Below are positions 18,600-26,543 of a stretch of DNA of 36,242 nt, one piece after another. The notes under the pieces are model-generated. The model was not told the DNA's origin and did no database searches. It saw only the letters and a program-made list of their open reading frames with translations. The stretch's first letter is position 1. Every line of letters starts with the position of its first letter. The DNA comes from Microbacteriaceae bacterium (GTDB taxonomy: Bacteria > Actinomycetota > Actinomycetes > Actinomycetales > Microbacteriaceae), in contig CANEXL010000007.1 of NCBI GenBank assembly GCA_947443745.1, positions 1 to 36,242 on the forward strand, in the 5' to 3' direction. Made by a program: the position numbers and the translations under genes.

Positions 18600-19544
18600 A
18601 TGGTTCACCCACTGACAAAAGCCGTTATTCCCGCCGCTGGTCTTGGAACGAGGTTCTTGCCGGCCACAAAGGCGCTCCCTAAGGAGATGCTACCGGTGGT
18701 CGATAAGCCGGCCATCCAGTATGTAGTGGAAGAGGCCGTCAAGGCGGGTCTCGTCGACATTTTGATGATCACCGGGCGCAACAAGAACGCGCTTGAGAAC
18801 CACTTTGACCGGGCTTTTGAGCTGGAAGCAACGCTGCGACGCAAGGGTGACGCCTCACGCCTCACCAAGGTGACGCACTCCACTGATCTGGCCGACATTC
18901 ACTACGTGCGTCAGGGCGACCCTCTGGGTCTCGGCCATGCGGTGTCAAAGGCCGCGATGCACGTGGGGCGCGAGTCATTCGCTCTGCTGCTGGGTGACGA
19001 CATCATTGATGAGGAATTTGACCTTCTCTCTCAGATGATCGTCGAGCACCAAGAGCGCGGTGCCACCATTGTCGCCCTCATGGAGGTGCCCGATGAGCTT
19101 GTCTCCAGTTATGGTGTCGCTTCAATCGAAGCCACCGAAAAAGAGGGTGTCGTGCGCATCACGGGTCTGGTCGAGAAGCCCGATCTGGGCGACCAGCCCT
19201 CCAACTACGCCATTATCGGGCGCTACATTTTGCAACCTGAAGTCTTTGATATTTTGGCGACGACCGAGCCCGGGCGCGGTGGTGAGATTCAACTGACGGA
19301 TGCGTTGACCGTTCTGGCTGAGAATCCCAACATCGCGGGTGGCGTCTATGGAATCGTCTTCACGGGGCGTCGCTATGACACCGGTGACCGCCTGTCCTAC
19401 CTACAGGCCGTCGTGCAGATTGCGTCTCATCGTAAAGACCTCGGCCCCGACTTCTCGGCCTGGCTCATCGACTACGCGGCCTCGCTTGAATCGGCCTCAA
19501 TAGCGTCGCCAGCGTCGGCGGGAAAATCCGCCTCAGACAAGTAG
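18600..19544 (+). CDS. galU: UTP-glucose-1-phosphate uridylyltransferase
   Basis: A 314-residue nucleotidyltransferase that makes UDP-glucose from UTP and glucose-1-phosphate, the precursor for wall polysaccharides and glycolipids. The N-terminal nucleotide-binding signature IPAAGLGTRFLPATKALPKE and the following MLPVVDKPAIQYVVEEA are clear, as are LLLGDDIIDEE (metal and UDP site) and VEKPDLGDQPSNYAIIGRY. The length is normal for bacterial GalU. In many actinobacteria it begins a conserved block galU - moeA/glp - rimJ - sepX/glpR; here the acetyltransferase follows after 10 bases with no moeA/glp gene between. Confidence 0.96.
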   Translation: MVHPLTKAVIPAAGLGTRFLPATKALPKEMLPVVDKPAIQYVVEEAVKAGLVDILMITGRNKNALENHFDRAFELEATLRRKGDASRLTKVTHSTDLADIHYVRQGDPLGLGHAVSKAAMHVGRESFALLLGDDIIDEEFDLLSQMIVEHQERGATIVALMEVPDELVSSYGVASIEATEKEGVVRITGLVEKPDLGDQPSNYAIIGRYILQPEVFDILATTEPGRGGEIQLTDALTVLAENPNIAGGVYGIVFTGRRYDTGDRLSYLQAVVQIASHRKDLGPDFSAWLIDYAASLESASIASPASAGKSASDK

Positions 19545-19547
19545 CCT
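19542..19547 (+). promoter_or_regulatory. Leaderless-type -10 hexamer of the acetyltransferase gene
   Basis: TAGCCT overlaps the galU stop codon and lies 7 bases before the GTG at 19555. No ribosome-binding site is present in the short gap. Confidence 0.45.
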
Positions 19548-19554
19548 TATTACT

Positions 19555-20208
19555 GTGACCGCGAATATTCCCGATCTGGCCAGTGGCCGCGTCTCGATTC
19601 GGGCTATCCGCCCCCGCGATGCCAAGCAGCTTGAACGTGAGCTCATGTTCAATCGGGCGTGGCTGCGCAAGTGGGAGGCGACTACTCCGCAAAGTTTTAT
19701 CTCCTTTGATACGAAGGCGAGCATCCGATCGTTATTGAACGCCGCTCGTTTTGGGGGAGCGCTTCCTTTTGCTGTTGAGTTTGATGGCGAATTCGTGGGA
19801 CAGCTCAATGTGTCGAGCATTGTGATGGGGTCGCTGTCGTCGGCGCAGCTGGGGTACTGGGTTTCTGAGCGCGCTGCGGGCCATGGGGTCACGCCCACCG
19901 CAGTGGCGCTGGCCACCGACTACTGTTTTCGCCGGTTGAATTTGCACCGCATGGAGATCTGCATCCGCCCCGAAAACGCTGCATCGCTGCGCGTGGTGGA
20001 GAAATTGGGATTTCGGTATGAAGGCTTGCGTCGCCGCTACATTCATATCAATGGCGACTGGCGCGACCACTTTGCGTTTGCACTGACGCGGGAGGATGTT
20101 CCCGAGGGAATCCTTGAGCGCTGGCTGAGCGGCTCCGTTCCAGCGGGGGCAACGCGCATTCCGGCGGCTGACATTGTGGCCGCAACCGTGGGTCTCGACA
20201 TTCGCTAG
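19555..20208 (+). CDS. GNAT N-acetyltransferase (RimJ/RimL-like)
   Basis: A 217-residue GNAT-fold acetyltransferase using acetyl-CoA. The pattern FDGEFVGQLNVSSI, then LGYWVSERAAGHGVTPTAVALATDYCF with the acetyl-CoA pyrophosphate-binding turn, then NLHRMEICIRPENAASLRVVEKLGFRYEG and DWRDHFAFALTRED, is characteristic of RimJ/RimL enzymes that acetylate protein N-termini. The real substrate cannot be read from the sequence. It starts with GTG 10 bases after galU, and the conserved position between galU and the SepX/GlpR-like gene supports the RimJ-type assignment. Confidence 0.92.
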   Translation: MTANIPDLASGRVSIRAIRPRDAKQLERELMFNRAWLRKWEATTPQSFISFDTKASIRSLLNAARFGGALPFAVEFDGEFVGQLNVSSIVMGSLSSAQLGYWVSERAAGHGVTPTAVALATDYCFRRLNLHRMEICIRPENAASLRVVEKLGFRYEGLRRRYIHINGDWRDHFAFALTREDVPEGILERWLSGSVPAGATRIPAADIVAATVGLDIR

Positions 20209-20277
20209 GTTTTTCCTTCGATTCAGGATCGAGTCAACACACCCGCAGGCTTAAAGCGCATTGGGGGACAACTCTCG

Positions 20278-20283
20278 TACCTT
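20278..20283 (+). promoter_or_regulatory. Leaderless-type -10 hexamer of the SepX/GlpR-like gene
   Basis: TACCTT is followed by 6 bases and the ATG at 20290; no ribosome-binding site is seen. Confidence 0.5.
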
Positions 20284-20289
20284 TGAGAC

Positions 20290-21261
20290 ATGAGTGGTGA
20301 CTTTCTTGGCGGCGGACTGGTTTTTGCCATTGCCGCAGCGCTGTGGATTGTCTACCTGATTCCCACCTGGCTGCGTCGTCACACTTTTGACGCCACGGAA
20401 CGCAACGCCGTTCGCATGCAGCAAACGATTCGGGCGCTCGCCGAGACCAGTGAACTTCCCTCGGAGATGCGCGTTGAGGCATCTGCTCGCGCCGTCGCTG
20501 AGCAGAAGCGTCTTCTGCGCGATGCCGAGAACCACGCGCGCGTTCAGCTGCGTGCCGCGACAGCCAAGGCCATTGGGTATGACGATTCCGGTGTTCGCGC
20601 CAAGGCCCGTCGTCGAGGTCAGCGACTGGTGGCGAGTGCTGTGTTGTTGGCATCCGTTATCGGAATCGCGACCGGCACCTCATTCATGCTCACCAATCAG
20701 GGTTGGCAGCTCCTGGCCGTTTCGTGTGTTGCTTTTGCCGTCGCCATCATTGTTCAAAACGAGCTGTCGGGAGCAGTGAGCGCCGGGGCGCGTCAGGCCA
20801 GCGCCCAAGGATTCGTCAGCCAAGCTTTTGCTGATCATGCTCCCATTTCCGCCACCGTTGATTCGCGCAGCTGGACTCCGACGGCATTGCCTCGACCCAT
20901 GCACCTCTCGCAGGGATCCATCGCTGCGGCGGTTATTGCCTCGCAGGCTGCCGCCGAACGCTTGCGTCTATCTGGTGCCGAAGAGGCTCTTATCGAGCGC
21001 CTCCGAACAGCCGGGGGTGTCAGTACGTCGATTCGCGTGTCGGAACCCGCCGCTCGCGTGGGCATGAGCGATATTCGGGCCCAGCTTCCGGCAGCGCGAC
21101 AAGCCGTTCCCGCCACTGTGGTGCCTGCGGCCATCGTTCCCGCAGTGGCACAAACACCCAGCCGTTTCGCCAGCATGGGGCTCGTTGACGCCGGCAGCCA
21201 AGACCAGACCGGCCAGCTCGACCTCGATGCCGTCTTGCGCCGCCGCCGCGCTGCCGGCTAG
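20290..21261 (+). CDS. SepX/GlpR-like membrane protein (cell division)
   Basis: A 323-residue protein with an N-terminal membrane helix (about residues 5-24) followed by YLIPTWLRRHTFDATERNAVRM. It then has a cytoplasmic coiled-coil-like helix and two more membrane helices (about 115-135 and 138-158), and a long Ala-rich, probably disordered tail. The N-terminal helix, the WLRR motif and the position after galU and a rimJ-type gene match the actinobacterial family that includes Streptomyces SepX and Corynebacterium GlpR, membrane proteins that help organise FtsZ-based division. Sequence support is modest and synteny carries much of the call. Confidence 0.65.
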   Translation: MSGDFLGGGLVFAIAAALWIVYLIPTWLRRHTFDATERNAVRMQQTIRALAETSELPSEMRVEASARAVAEQKRLLRDAENHARVQLRAATAKAIGYDDSGVRAKARRRGQRLVASAVLLASVIGIATGTSFMLTNQGWQLLAVSCVAFAVAIIVQNELSGAVSAGARQASAQGFVSQAFADHAPISATVDSRSWTPTALPRPMHLSQGSIAAAVIASQAAAERLRLSGAEEALIERLRTAGGVSTSIRVSEPAARVGMSDIRAQLPAARQAVPATVVPAAIVPAVAQTPSRFASMGLVDAGSQDQTGQLDLDAVLRRRRAAG

Positions 21262-21362
21262 CTACAGGCCACTAGCCAATCATCTCTCGGCCATTAATTC
21301 ACCTGCAGTTAGGGTTTTAGTACACCTGCCGTCTAGCTGGGCGTCAACTCCCGGTCATCCGC

Positions 21363-22172
21363 GTGCTTCAGAGTCACAGAGTGAACACTCATACCCTCGC
21401 GCGCCTCGGACTCTGGGCCATGCTGGCCGTGTTCTTCGGCTGCGCAATCTGGGTGTTCGTGGGATTTTTCGCCGCCCATGAGCCCGATGCCCGCAACGGC
21501 ACCTTTTCGCAGTCGAGAATCACTGGTTCGCCCGTGGTCCTCTCCCCCAATTTTGCGCCAGCCGTCGATGGTGCTCCCTCGGCCGAACTTGCCGCTTTAC
21601 CTGGCGGCAACGCGCAAAAGGTCTCGCCCGAGTGGGCTGCGACCGCGTCGGCCGCCTCGGGCATTCCCCTGCGCGCTCTCATCGGATATGCCGGAGCGAC
21701 GGTGGCGGTGAACGCCGAGCAGGCATCCTGTCATCTCAACTGGACGACTCTTGCGGCCATTGGCAACGTGGAATCTGGTCACGGCACGCATGCCGGCTCC
21801 TCCATCACCGCCAACGGAGTCACAACACCGCCCATCTATGGGCCGCTACTGGATGGCACGACCTACGCCACCGTCACCGACACCGATGGTGGTCAGTACG
21901 ACGGCAACAATCTTTTTGACCGCGCGGTCGGGCCTCTGCAATTCATTCCCTCGACGTGGGAGCGGTGGGGGGCCGATGGTAACGCGGACGGGATCAACGA
22001 TCCGCAGCAAATCGACGATGCCGCCCTGAGCACCGCCCGTTATCTGTGTCATTACGGTGACCTGTCGGGGCTTGAGGGCTGGCGTACCGCAATCTTTGCC
22101 TACAACCACGTTGACTCGTATGTCGACGGAGTTCTGAACATGGCCAATACATATAGCGAGCGGGTGGGATAA
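21363..22172 (+). CDS. Lytic murein transglycosylase
   Basis: A 269-residue protein with an N-terminal signal/anchor helix (about residues 12-38) and a C-terminal lysozyme-like domain of the MltB/SLT type. Glu137 in AIGNVESGHG is the expected catalytic acid; the downstream RAVGPLQFIPSTWERWGADGN and FAYNHVDSYVDGVL complete the family pattern. Two Cys may form a disulfide. It cleaves the MurNAc-GlcNAc bond of peptidoglycan with anhydro-ring formation. The GTG at 21363 is used; a GTG at 21381 (VNTHTLARLG) is an equally good start and neither has a strong ribosome-binding site. The stop TAA is immediately followed by the GTG of the PASTA kinase. Confidence 0.9.
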   Translation: MLQSHRVNTHTLARLGLWAMLAVFFGCAIWVFVGFFAAHEPDARNGTFSQSRITGSPVVLSPNFAPAVDGAPSAELAALPGGNAQKVSPEWAATASAASGIPLRALIGYAGATVAVNAEQASCHLNWTTLAAIGNVESGHGTHAGSSITANGVTTPPIYGPLLDGTTYATVTDTDGGQYDGNNLFDRAVGPLQFIPSTWERWGADGNADGINDPQQIDDAALSTARYLCHYGDLSGLEGWRTAIFAYNHVDSYVDGVLNMANTYSERVG

Positions 22173-23945
22173 GTGGGGAAAAACTCCGAAGGATTGATTT
22201 CGGATCGTTACAGGCTGGGGGGCCTACTCGGAAGCGGTGCATCCGCATCGGTGTATGCTGCGACGGATGTCACCACGGGCGTGGGGGTCGCGCTGAAGAT
22301 CTTGCACCCACAGTTCTCGCAGACAGCGGCTCTTCGGGCTGCCTTTCTCGAAGAGGCGCGCATTACTGCTGGCGTCACGCACCCCAACCTTTCGGGAGTG
22401 CTCGAATTCGGCATTCACGACCCTCGCAAGCAGAACCGGGCGTGGATCGCCATGGAGTTTGCGCCCGGCATGAGTTTGGCTGAGTTTGTCGAAACCGTCA
22501 GTCTTCCCTCTCCGGCCGAGGCCCTAGAGGTCGCTGACGGTGTTTTGGCGGCACTGTCGGCCATTCACGATGCGGGCCTGGTGCACCGCGATGTGACGCC
22601 CAATAACATCATGGTCGAGGCGGATGCTCGGGGATTCCTCACCGCCGCCGGGGTGCGTCTCATCGATTTTGGTCTCGTCGGTGAAGCGGGAGAATCCGCC
22701 CTCGGTACGCATGTCTTGAAGGGTGCTGCTTCGGGAGTTCCGGGGGAGAAGCCCGGTGTCATTGGCAGCGCCAACTACATTTCGCCCGAACAAGCTCGTG
22801 GTAACGGGGTCGACTCGCGTGGCGATTTCTACCAGGTCGGATGCGTTCTCTACTTTGCGCTCACCGGGCAACCACCATTCCCTGCGCACACGCATGAGGA
22901 AACATTGCATTCGCACGCGGTCTTGCCTCCACCCGTACCCTCGGTGGTTCGGCCAGAGGTGTCGGGGGCCATCGACCGCATCGTGGTGCGGGCCATGCTC
23001 AAGGCACCCGTCAGCCGGTATGGAACGGCCGCCGAGTTTCGCACCTCCATTCAGGCGGCTGCGATTGCGCTTCAACGCTCCGCCGAGATCACGGCAGACA
23101 TTGGTATTGCGGGGCTCGAACTAGAGGGGGCGAGCAACGACGGCCGCACCCGCGTGCTGCCCCGCACGAGTGTCTCTGAAGATGGCAACCGTACGGCGCT
23201 CCTCTCACCAGGTTCCTCATTTGGTGTTGACTCCCGGCACATGGCAGGCGGAGCCGCCATCAATTCCGGGCGAATCTCCGCTGCAGCATCCGGCCGCCGC
23301 CGTTCCTCACGCTCGTTCTGGCTTGTGGTTGTTCCGACCGTGCTCGCCGCCATCGTGGGTGTGAGCGTCATGACGGCGGGGGCCAGTACATCGGCCGTTC
23401 CTGTCGGCGACACGGGAACCCCCGCTCCGCCAGCTTCCCCCTCCCAGACTCCGTCATTTGATGGCCCCGGCATGGTGAACATGCCTGTTCTTGAGGGATC
23501 CCAGGTTGCGGCTGCTCGCATTCTCATTGCCCGCGCGGGGCTCACCATCGCCGAAGAACGCGTTGCTGACTCTGTGCTGGCGGCAGATACGGTGATTGCC
23601 ATCACGCCCGGCGCCGGTGAACTCGTTCGACAGGGATCCGGCGTGAGCCTCACGATCGCCTCCGGACTGAACCGGGTGCCCACCCTCATTGGGTTCACTC
23701 AAGCCGAAGCGATCAGCCTCTTGCACGCCGCAGGGTTCACGGTCGTCATCACAACAAACTCTGGGCAAGGCCCCCAGCCGGGCCGGGTTATGGAGTCTTC
23801 CCCCAGCGCGGGGGCATCGCTTCTGCTGGGAGGCTCGGTGACGGTCGTCATGGCACCGCCAGGTTCGCCCTCCGCAACAGCATCCCCGAGTCCGAGCGTC
23901 GCACCAACGCCGGTGACCTCGACGACGCCTCCGCCTGCTCCCTGA
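22173..23945 (+). CDS. PASTA-domain Ser/Thr protein kinase (PknB-like)
   Basis: A 590-residue kinase. The N-terminal kinase domain has the Gly loop GSGASASVY (20-28), Lys42 in VALKIL, HRD (138-140), DFG (165-167) and GSANYISPEQARG in the activation segment. The catalytic loop reads HRDVTPNN (138-145), with Thr142 where Ser/Thr kinases almost always have Lys. One membrane helix lies around residues 379-399. Outside the cell are two PASTA repeats (about 427-560), which usually bind muropeptides or lipid II, then a Pro/Thr/Ser-rich tail. The GTG start abuts the stop of the transglycosylase gene, so the two are coupled, and GGTGGGA upstream serves as ribosome-binding site. It probably tunes wall growth; the altered loop questions full activity. 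Confidence 0.93.
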   Translation: MGKNSEGLISDRYRLGGLLGSGASASVYAATDVTTGVGVALKILHPQFSQTAALRAAFLEEARITAGVTHPNLSGVLEFGIHDPRKQNRAWIAMEFAPGMSLAEFVETVSLPSPAEALEVADGVLAALSAIHDAGLVHRDVTPNNIMVEADARGFLTAAGVRLIDFGLVGEAGESALGTHVLKGAASGVPGEKPGVIGSANYISPEQARGNGVDSRGDFYQVGCVLYFALTGQPPFPAHTHEETLHSHAVLPPPVPSVVRPEVSGAIDRIVVRAMLKAPVSRYGTAAEFRTSIQAAAIALQRSAEITADIGIAGLELEGASNDGRTRVLPRTSVSEDGNRTALLSPGSSFGVDSRHMAGGAAINSGRISAAASGRRRSSRSFWLVVVPTVLAAIVGVSVMTAGASTSAVPVGDTGTPAPPASPSQTPSFDGPGMVNMPVLEGSQVAAARILIARAGLTIAEERVADSVLAADTVIAITPGAGELVRQGSGVSLTIASGLNRVPTLIGFTQAEAISLLHAAGFTVVITTNSGQGPQPGRVMESSPSAGASLLLGGSVTVVMAPPGSPSATASPSPSVAPTPVTSTTPPPAP

Positions 23946-23989
23946 CAAACTAAAAGCACAATCGACAATCCATCTCTCATCAATGCGCA

Positions 23990-24011
23990 CGCTACCTCTC
24001 GTTCACTTTGA
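23990..24011 (+). promoter_or_regulatory. Possible PHO-box-like element upstream of pstC
   Basis: GTTCACTTTGA (24001-24011) matches six of seven bases of the GTTCACC core of actinobacterial PhoP direct-repeat units; the preceding 11 bases CGCTACCTCTC (23990-24000) match only partly. It lies 35-56 bases before the pstC start. Confidence 0.3.
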
Positions 24012-24045
24012 GCTAGCACAATATTGAGTTGAGCAAGGGAAAAAT

Positions 24046-25128
24046 TTGTCCGAAGAAAGCCGTTTTCAGTCGATTGAGGATACCCTCATGGCGAATTCGC
24101 GTACCCCTGTGCTCGAGGCCGAAAGAGGCTCTGAGAAGCAGGAGAGCCACGAACCCGTTGCGGGTCGGCGCAGCTTGGTTTCCAAGCCGTCGCGCTCTGA
24201 CTCGGTTTTTCGCAATGTCTCGTACGGTGCCGGCATGGCCACGGTGGGCATCATGCTCGCCGTCGGAATCTTTCTTACCCTGCGAGCAACGGATGCGCTC
24301 GGCGTTGCTGGATTCTCCTTTCTGACGGAGCAAGAGTGGTCGCCAGAAACTCAGAAATTCGGAATCGCCGCGGTTCTCTTCGGCACAATCACCATCGCCA
24401 TCATTGCCTTGTGCGTCTCCGTGCCGCTCTCCCTCGGAGCAGCGCTCCTTATCTCTGAAATTGTCACGCCCAAGGTCAAAACGGCGCTCATCACGCTGGT
24501 TGACCTGATGGCGGCTGTGCCCAGCGTCATTTTTGGTTTGTGGGGTGTCTTTTATCTTCAAGCCAACGTCATTCCGGTTTCGCAGTGGATCTCGACCAAC
24601 TTCGGCTGGATTCCTATTTTTCGCGTCACCAACGCGGCCGGTGAACTGGCGACGGAGGCCAGTGCCTTCACCTCATCCGCTTTCATTGCCGGCATCGTTG
24701 TCGGCCTGATGGTCGTGCCTACCCAGACTTCTGTGATGCGCGAGGCTTTCTCGCAGACACCTATGGGGGAGCGCGAAGGTGCCCTCGCTCTGGGGTCGAC
24801 TCGCTGGGGAATGATTCAGACTGTCGTGTTGCCCTTTGGTAAGGGTGGCATCATCGGTGGCGTCATGCTCGGCCTGGGCCGCGCGCTGGGTGAGACCATC
24901 GCGGTGTACATGATTATTTCGCCCATCTTCGTGATCAACTGGGAGCTGCTGAAGACCGGTACCAACTCGGTTTCCTCTCTGATCGCTCTGCGTTATGGCG
25001 AGTCGAGTCAGTTCGGCCTCTCGGCCCTCATGGCTGCTGGCCTCGTTCTCTTCCTTATTACGCTGGCGATTAACTTCACGGCGTCTTCCATCGTGGCGCG
25101 TTCGCGCTCCGGAGCGGAGAGCGGCTAA
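24046..25128 (+). CDS. pstC: Phosphate ABC transporter permease PstC
   Basis: A 360-residue inner-membrane permease of the high-affinity Pst phosphate transporter. After a hydrophilic N-terminus of about 55 residues come six or more helices. The cytoplasmic ATPase-coupling EAA loop reads EREGALALGSTRWGMIQTVV, followed by LGRALGETIAVYMI, typical of PstC. I used the TTG at 24046 because AAGGGA lies at the right distance upstream; an ATG at 24090 would shorten the N-terminus by 14 residues. pstA follows after two bases. The hydrophilic N-terminus is longer than in E. coli PstC but common in actinobacteria. Confidence 0.95.
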   Translation: MSEESRFQSIEDTLMANSRTPVLEAERGSEKQESHEPVAGRRSLVSKPSRSDSVFRNVSYGAGMATVGIMLAVGIFLTLRATDALGVAGFSFLTEQEWSPETQKFGIAAVLFGTITIAIIALCVSVPLSLGAALLISEIVTPKVKTALITLVDLMAAVPSVIFGLWGVFYLQANVIPVSQWISTNFGWIPIFRVTNAAGELATEASAFTSSAFIAGIVVGLMVVPTQTSVMREAFSQTPMGEREGALALGSTRWGMIQTVVLPFGKGGIIGGVMLGLGRALGETIAVYMIISPIFVINWELLKTGTNSVSSLIALRYGESSQFGLSALMAAGLVLFLITLAINFTASSIVARSRSGAESG

Positions 25129-25130
25129 CC

Positions 25131-26543
25131 ATGACCCTCATTCCTGAAGCGGCAATCCCTGGAACCCCGGGAACTCCCGATGCCCAAACGTCGTCGTTGG
25201 CCGCGCCCACGGCGAACCCCATCGTGGTGCCCTTGACCATCGACCCGCTTGCCCCACCAGCAACCGCCTTTGTGGAGAGCCTGCGCGATGACGGCACCGT
25301 CAACTTGCGTGCCCGAACCTTCATTCCCAATTCAGAGGGCGTCGAAACGGCTGCTCGCCGCCACATTCATGGCACTCCCCTTGAGGAACGTTTCAACGTC
25401 TTCGGTGCTGCGGCCGCGGGCATCTCCGTCGCCATCCTGCTGTTCGGCTGGTTCGCTCCGTTGACGGGGCAAGTCGGCTGGGCGGTCATCGCTTTCATCG
25501 GGTTCCTTGGCTTTTACGCCGTTCTCGTCTCGCTCAAGGCCGACGGCCAAGAGGTTAAAGACCGCATCATGATTTCGCTGCTTTACTCCGCGGCGGTCAT
25601 TCTGATTGGCGCACTACTCTTCGTGGTCATTTACACGCTCATTCGAGGTCAAGAAGCCCTCCCTCACGCGAACTTCTTCTTCGACACCATGCAGCTGGCG
25701 GGCCCTCTCGATCCGCTCACGGTCGGTGGTATTTCGCATGCCATTATGGGAACGCTCATGCAGATCGGCATGGCACTCTCGCTGGCTGTTCCCCTGGGCA
25801 TCACGACGGCCGTCTTCCTCAACGAAATCGGTGGCAAGTTCGCCCGATTCGTGCGCACCATCTCCGACGCGATGACGGCGCTGCCCTCCATCGTCGCCGG
25901 CCTCTTTGTCTACGCCGCGATCATTACCCTCATCACGCACCAACGCTCCGGGTTTGCCGCCGCCATGGCCATCATGGTGATGATGCTCCCCATCATCATT
26001 CGGGCATCGGATGTCGTGCTGCGCCTCGTCGCCGGCAACCTGCGTGAGGCTTCTTACGCCCTTGGTTCCACCAAGTGGCGCACGGTGTGGCACGTGGTTC
26101 TGCCCACCGCCCGTTCGGGCCTCGTCACTGCGGTCATTCTCGGTACAGCCCGCGGCATTGGCGAAACCTCGCCTGTTCTTCTCACCTCGGGTGTAACCGC
26201 CGTCATGAACCTGAACCCGTTCGACGGCCCCATGATTTCCCTTCCCCTTCAGGTCTTCGCCTTCGTGCGTTCGCCTGAACCCAACATGATTGCCCGCGGG
26301 TTCGGCACCGCTGCCGTCCTTCTGCTGCTCGTGCTGACCCTGTTCGCGCTCGCGCGCGTCTTCGGCGGCCGTGGCCCCGGCCAGCTGTCCGTTCGTCAGC
26401 AACGAGCTGTCGTCGCCCGTTCGGGGCGCGACGCAGTGCGTCTCACCATTTCTGCAGCCCGTCGGGAGCGTGCTCTCGAGCTTGCCCAGGCCACCGCAGG
26501 CTCCGCTTCTTCCACCACTGCCCCCAAGGAGACACTCTCGTGA
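25131..26543 (+). CDS. pstA: Phosphate ABC transporter permease PstA, N-terminally extended
   Basis: A 470-residue permease, partner of PstC. The C-terminal 300 residues are the usual PstA core with the EAA loop LREASYALGSTKWRTVWHVV and the following TARGIGETSPVLLTSG. Ahead of it are about 85 hydrophilic residues rich in Pro, Ala and Thr and two additional membrane helices (about 100-120 and 122-142), making the protein well over 150 residues longer than E. coli PstA. The C-terminal cytoplasmic tail is also long and basic. It starts 2 bases after pstC, and its last codon and stop overlap the GTG of pstS (GTGA), so the three form one operon. Confidence 0.93.
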   Translation: MTLIPEAAIPGTPGTPDAQTSSLAAPTANPIVVPLTIDPLAPPATAFVESLRDDGTVNLRARTFIPNSEGVETAARRHIHGTPLEERFNVFGAAAAGISVAILLFGWFAPLTGQVGWAVIAFIGFLGFYAVLVSLKADGQEVKDRIMISLLYSAAVILIGALLFVVIYTLIRGQEALPHANFFFDTMQLAGPLDPLTVGGISHAIMGTLMQIGMALSLAVPLGITTAVFLNEIGGKFARFVRTISDAMTALPSIVAGLFVYAAIITLITHQRSGFAAAMAIMVMMLPIIIRASDVVLRLVAGNLREASYALGSTKWRTVWHVVLPTARSGLVTAVILGTARGIGETSPVLLTSGVTAVMNLNPFDGPMISLPLQVFAFVRSPEPNMIARGFGTAAVLLLLVLTLFALARVFGGRGPGQLSVRQQRAVVARSGRDAVRLTISAARRERALELAQATAGSASSTTAPKETLS

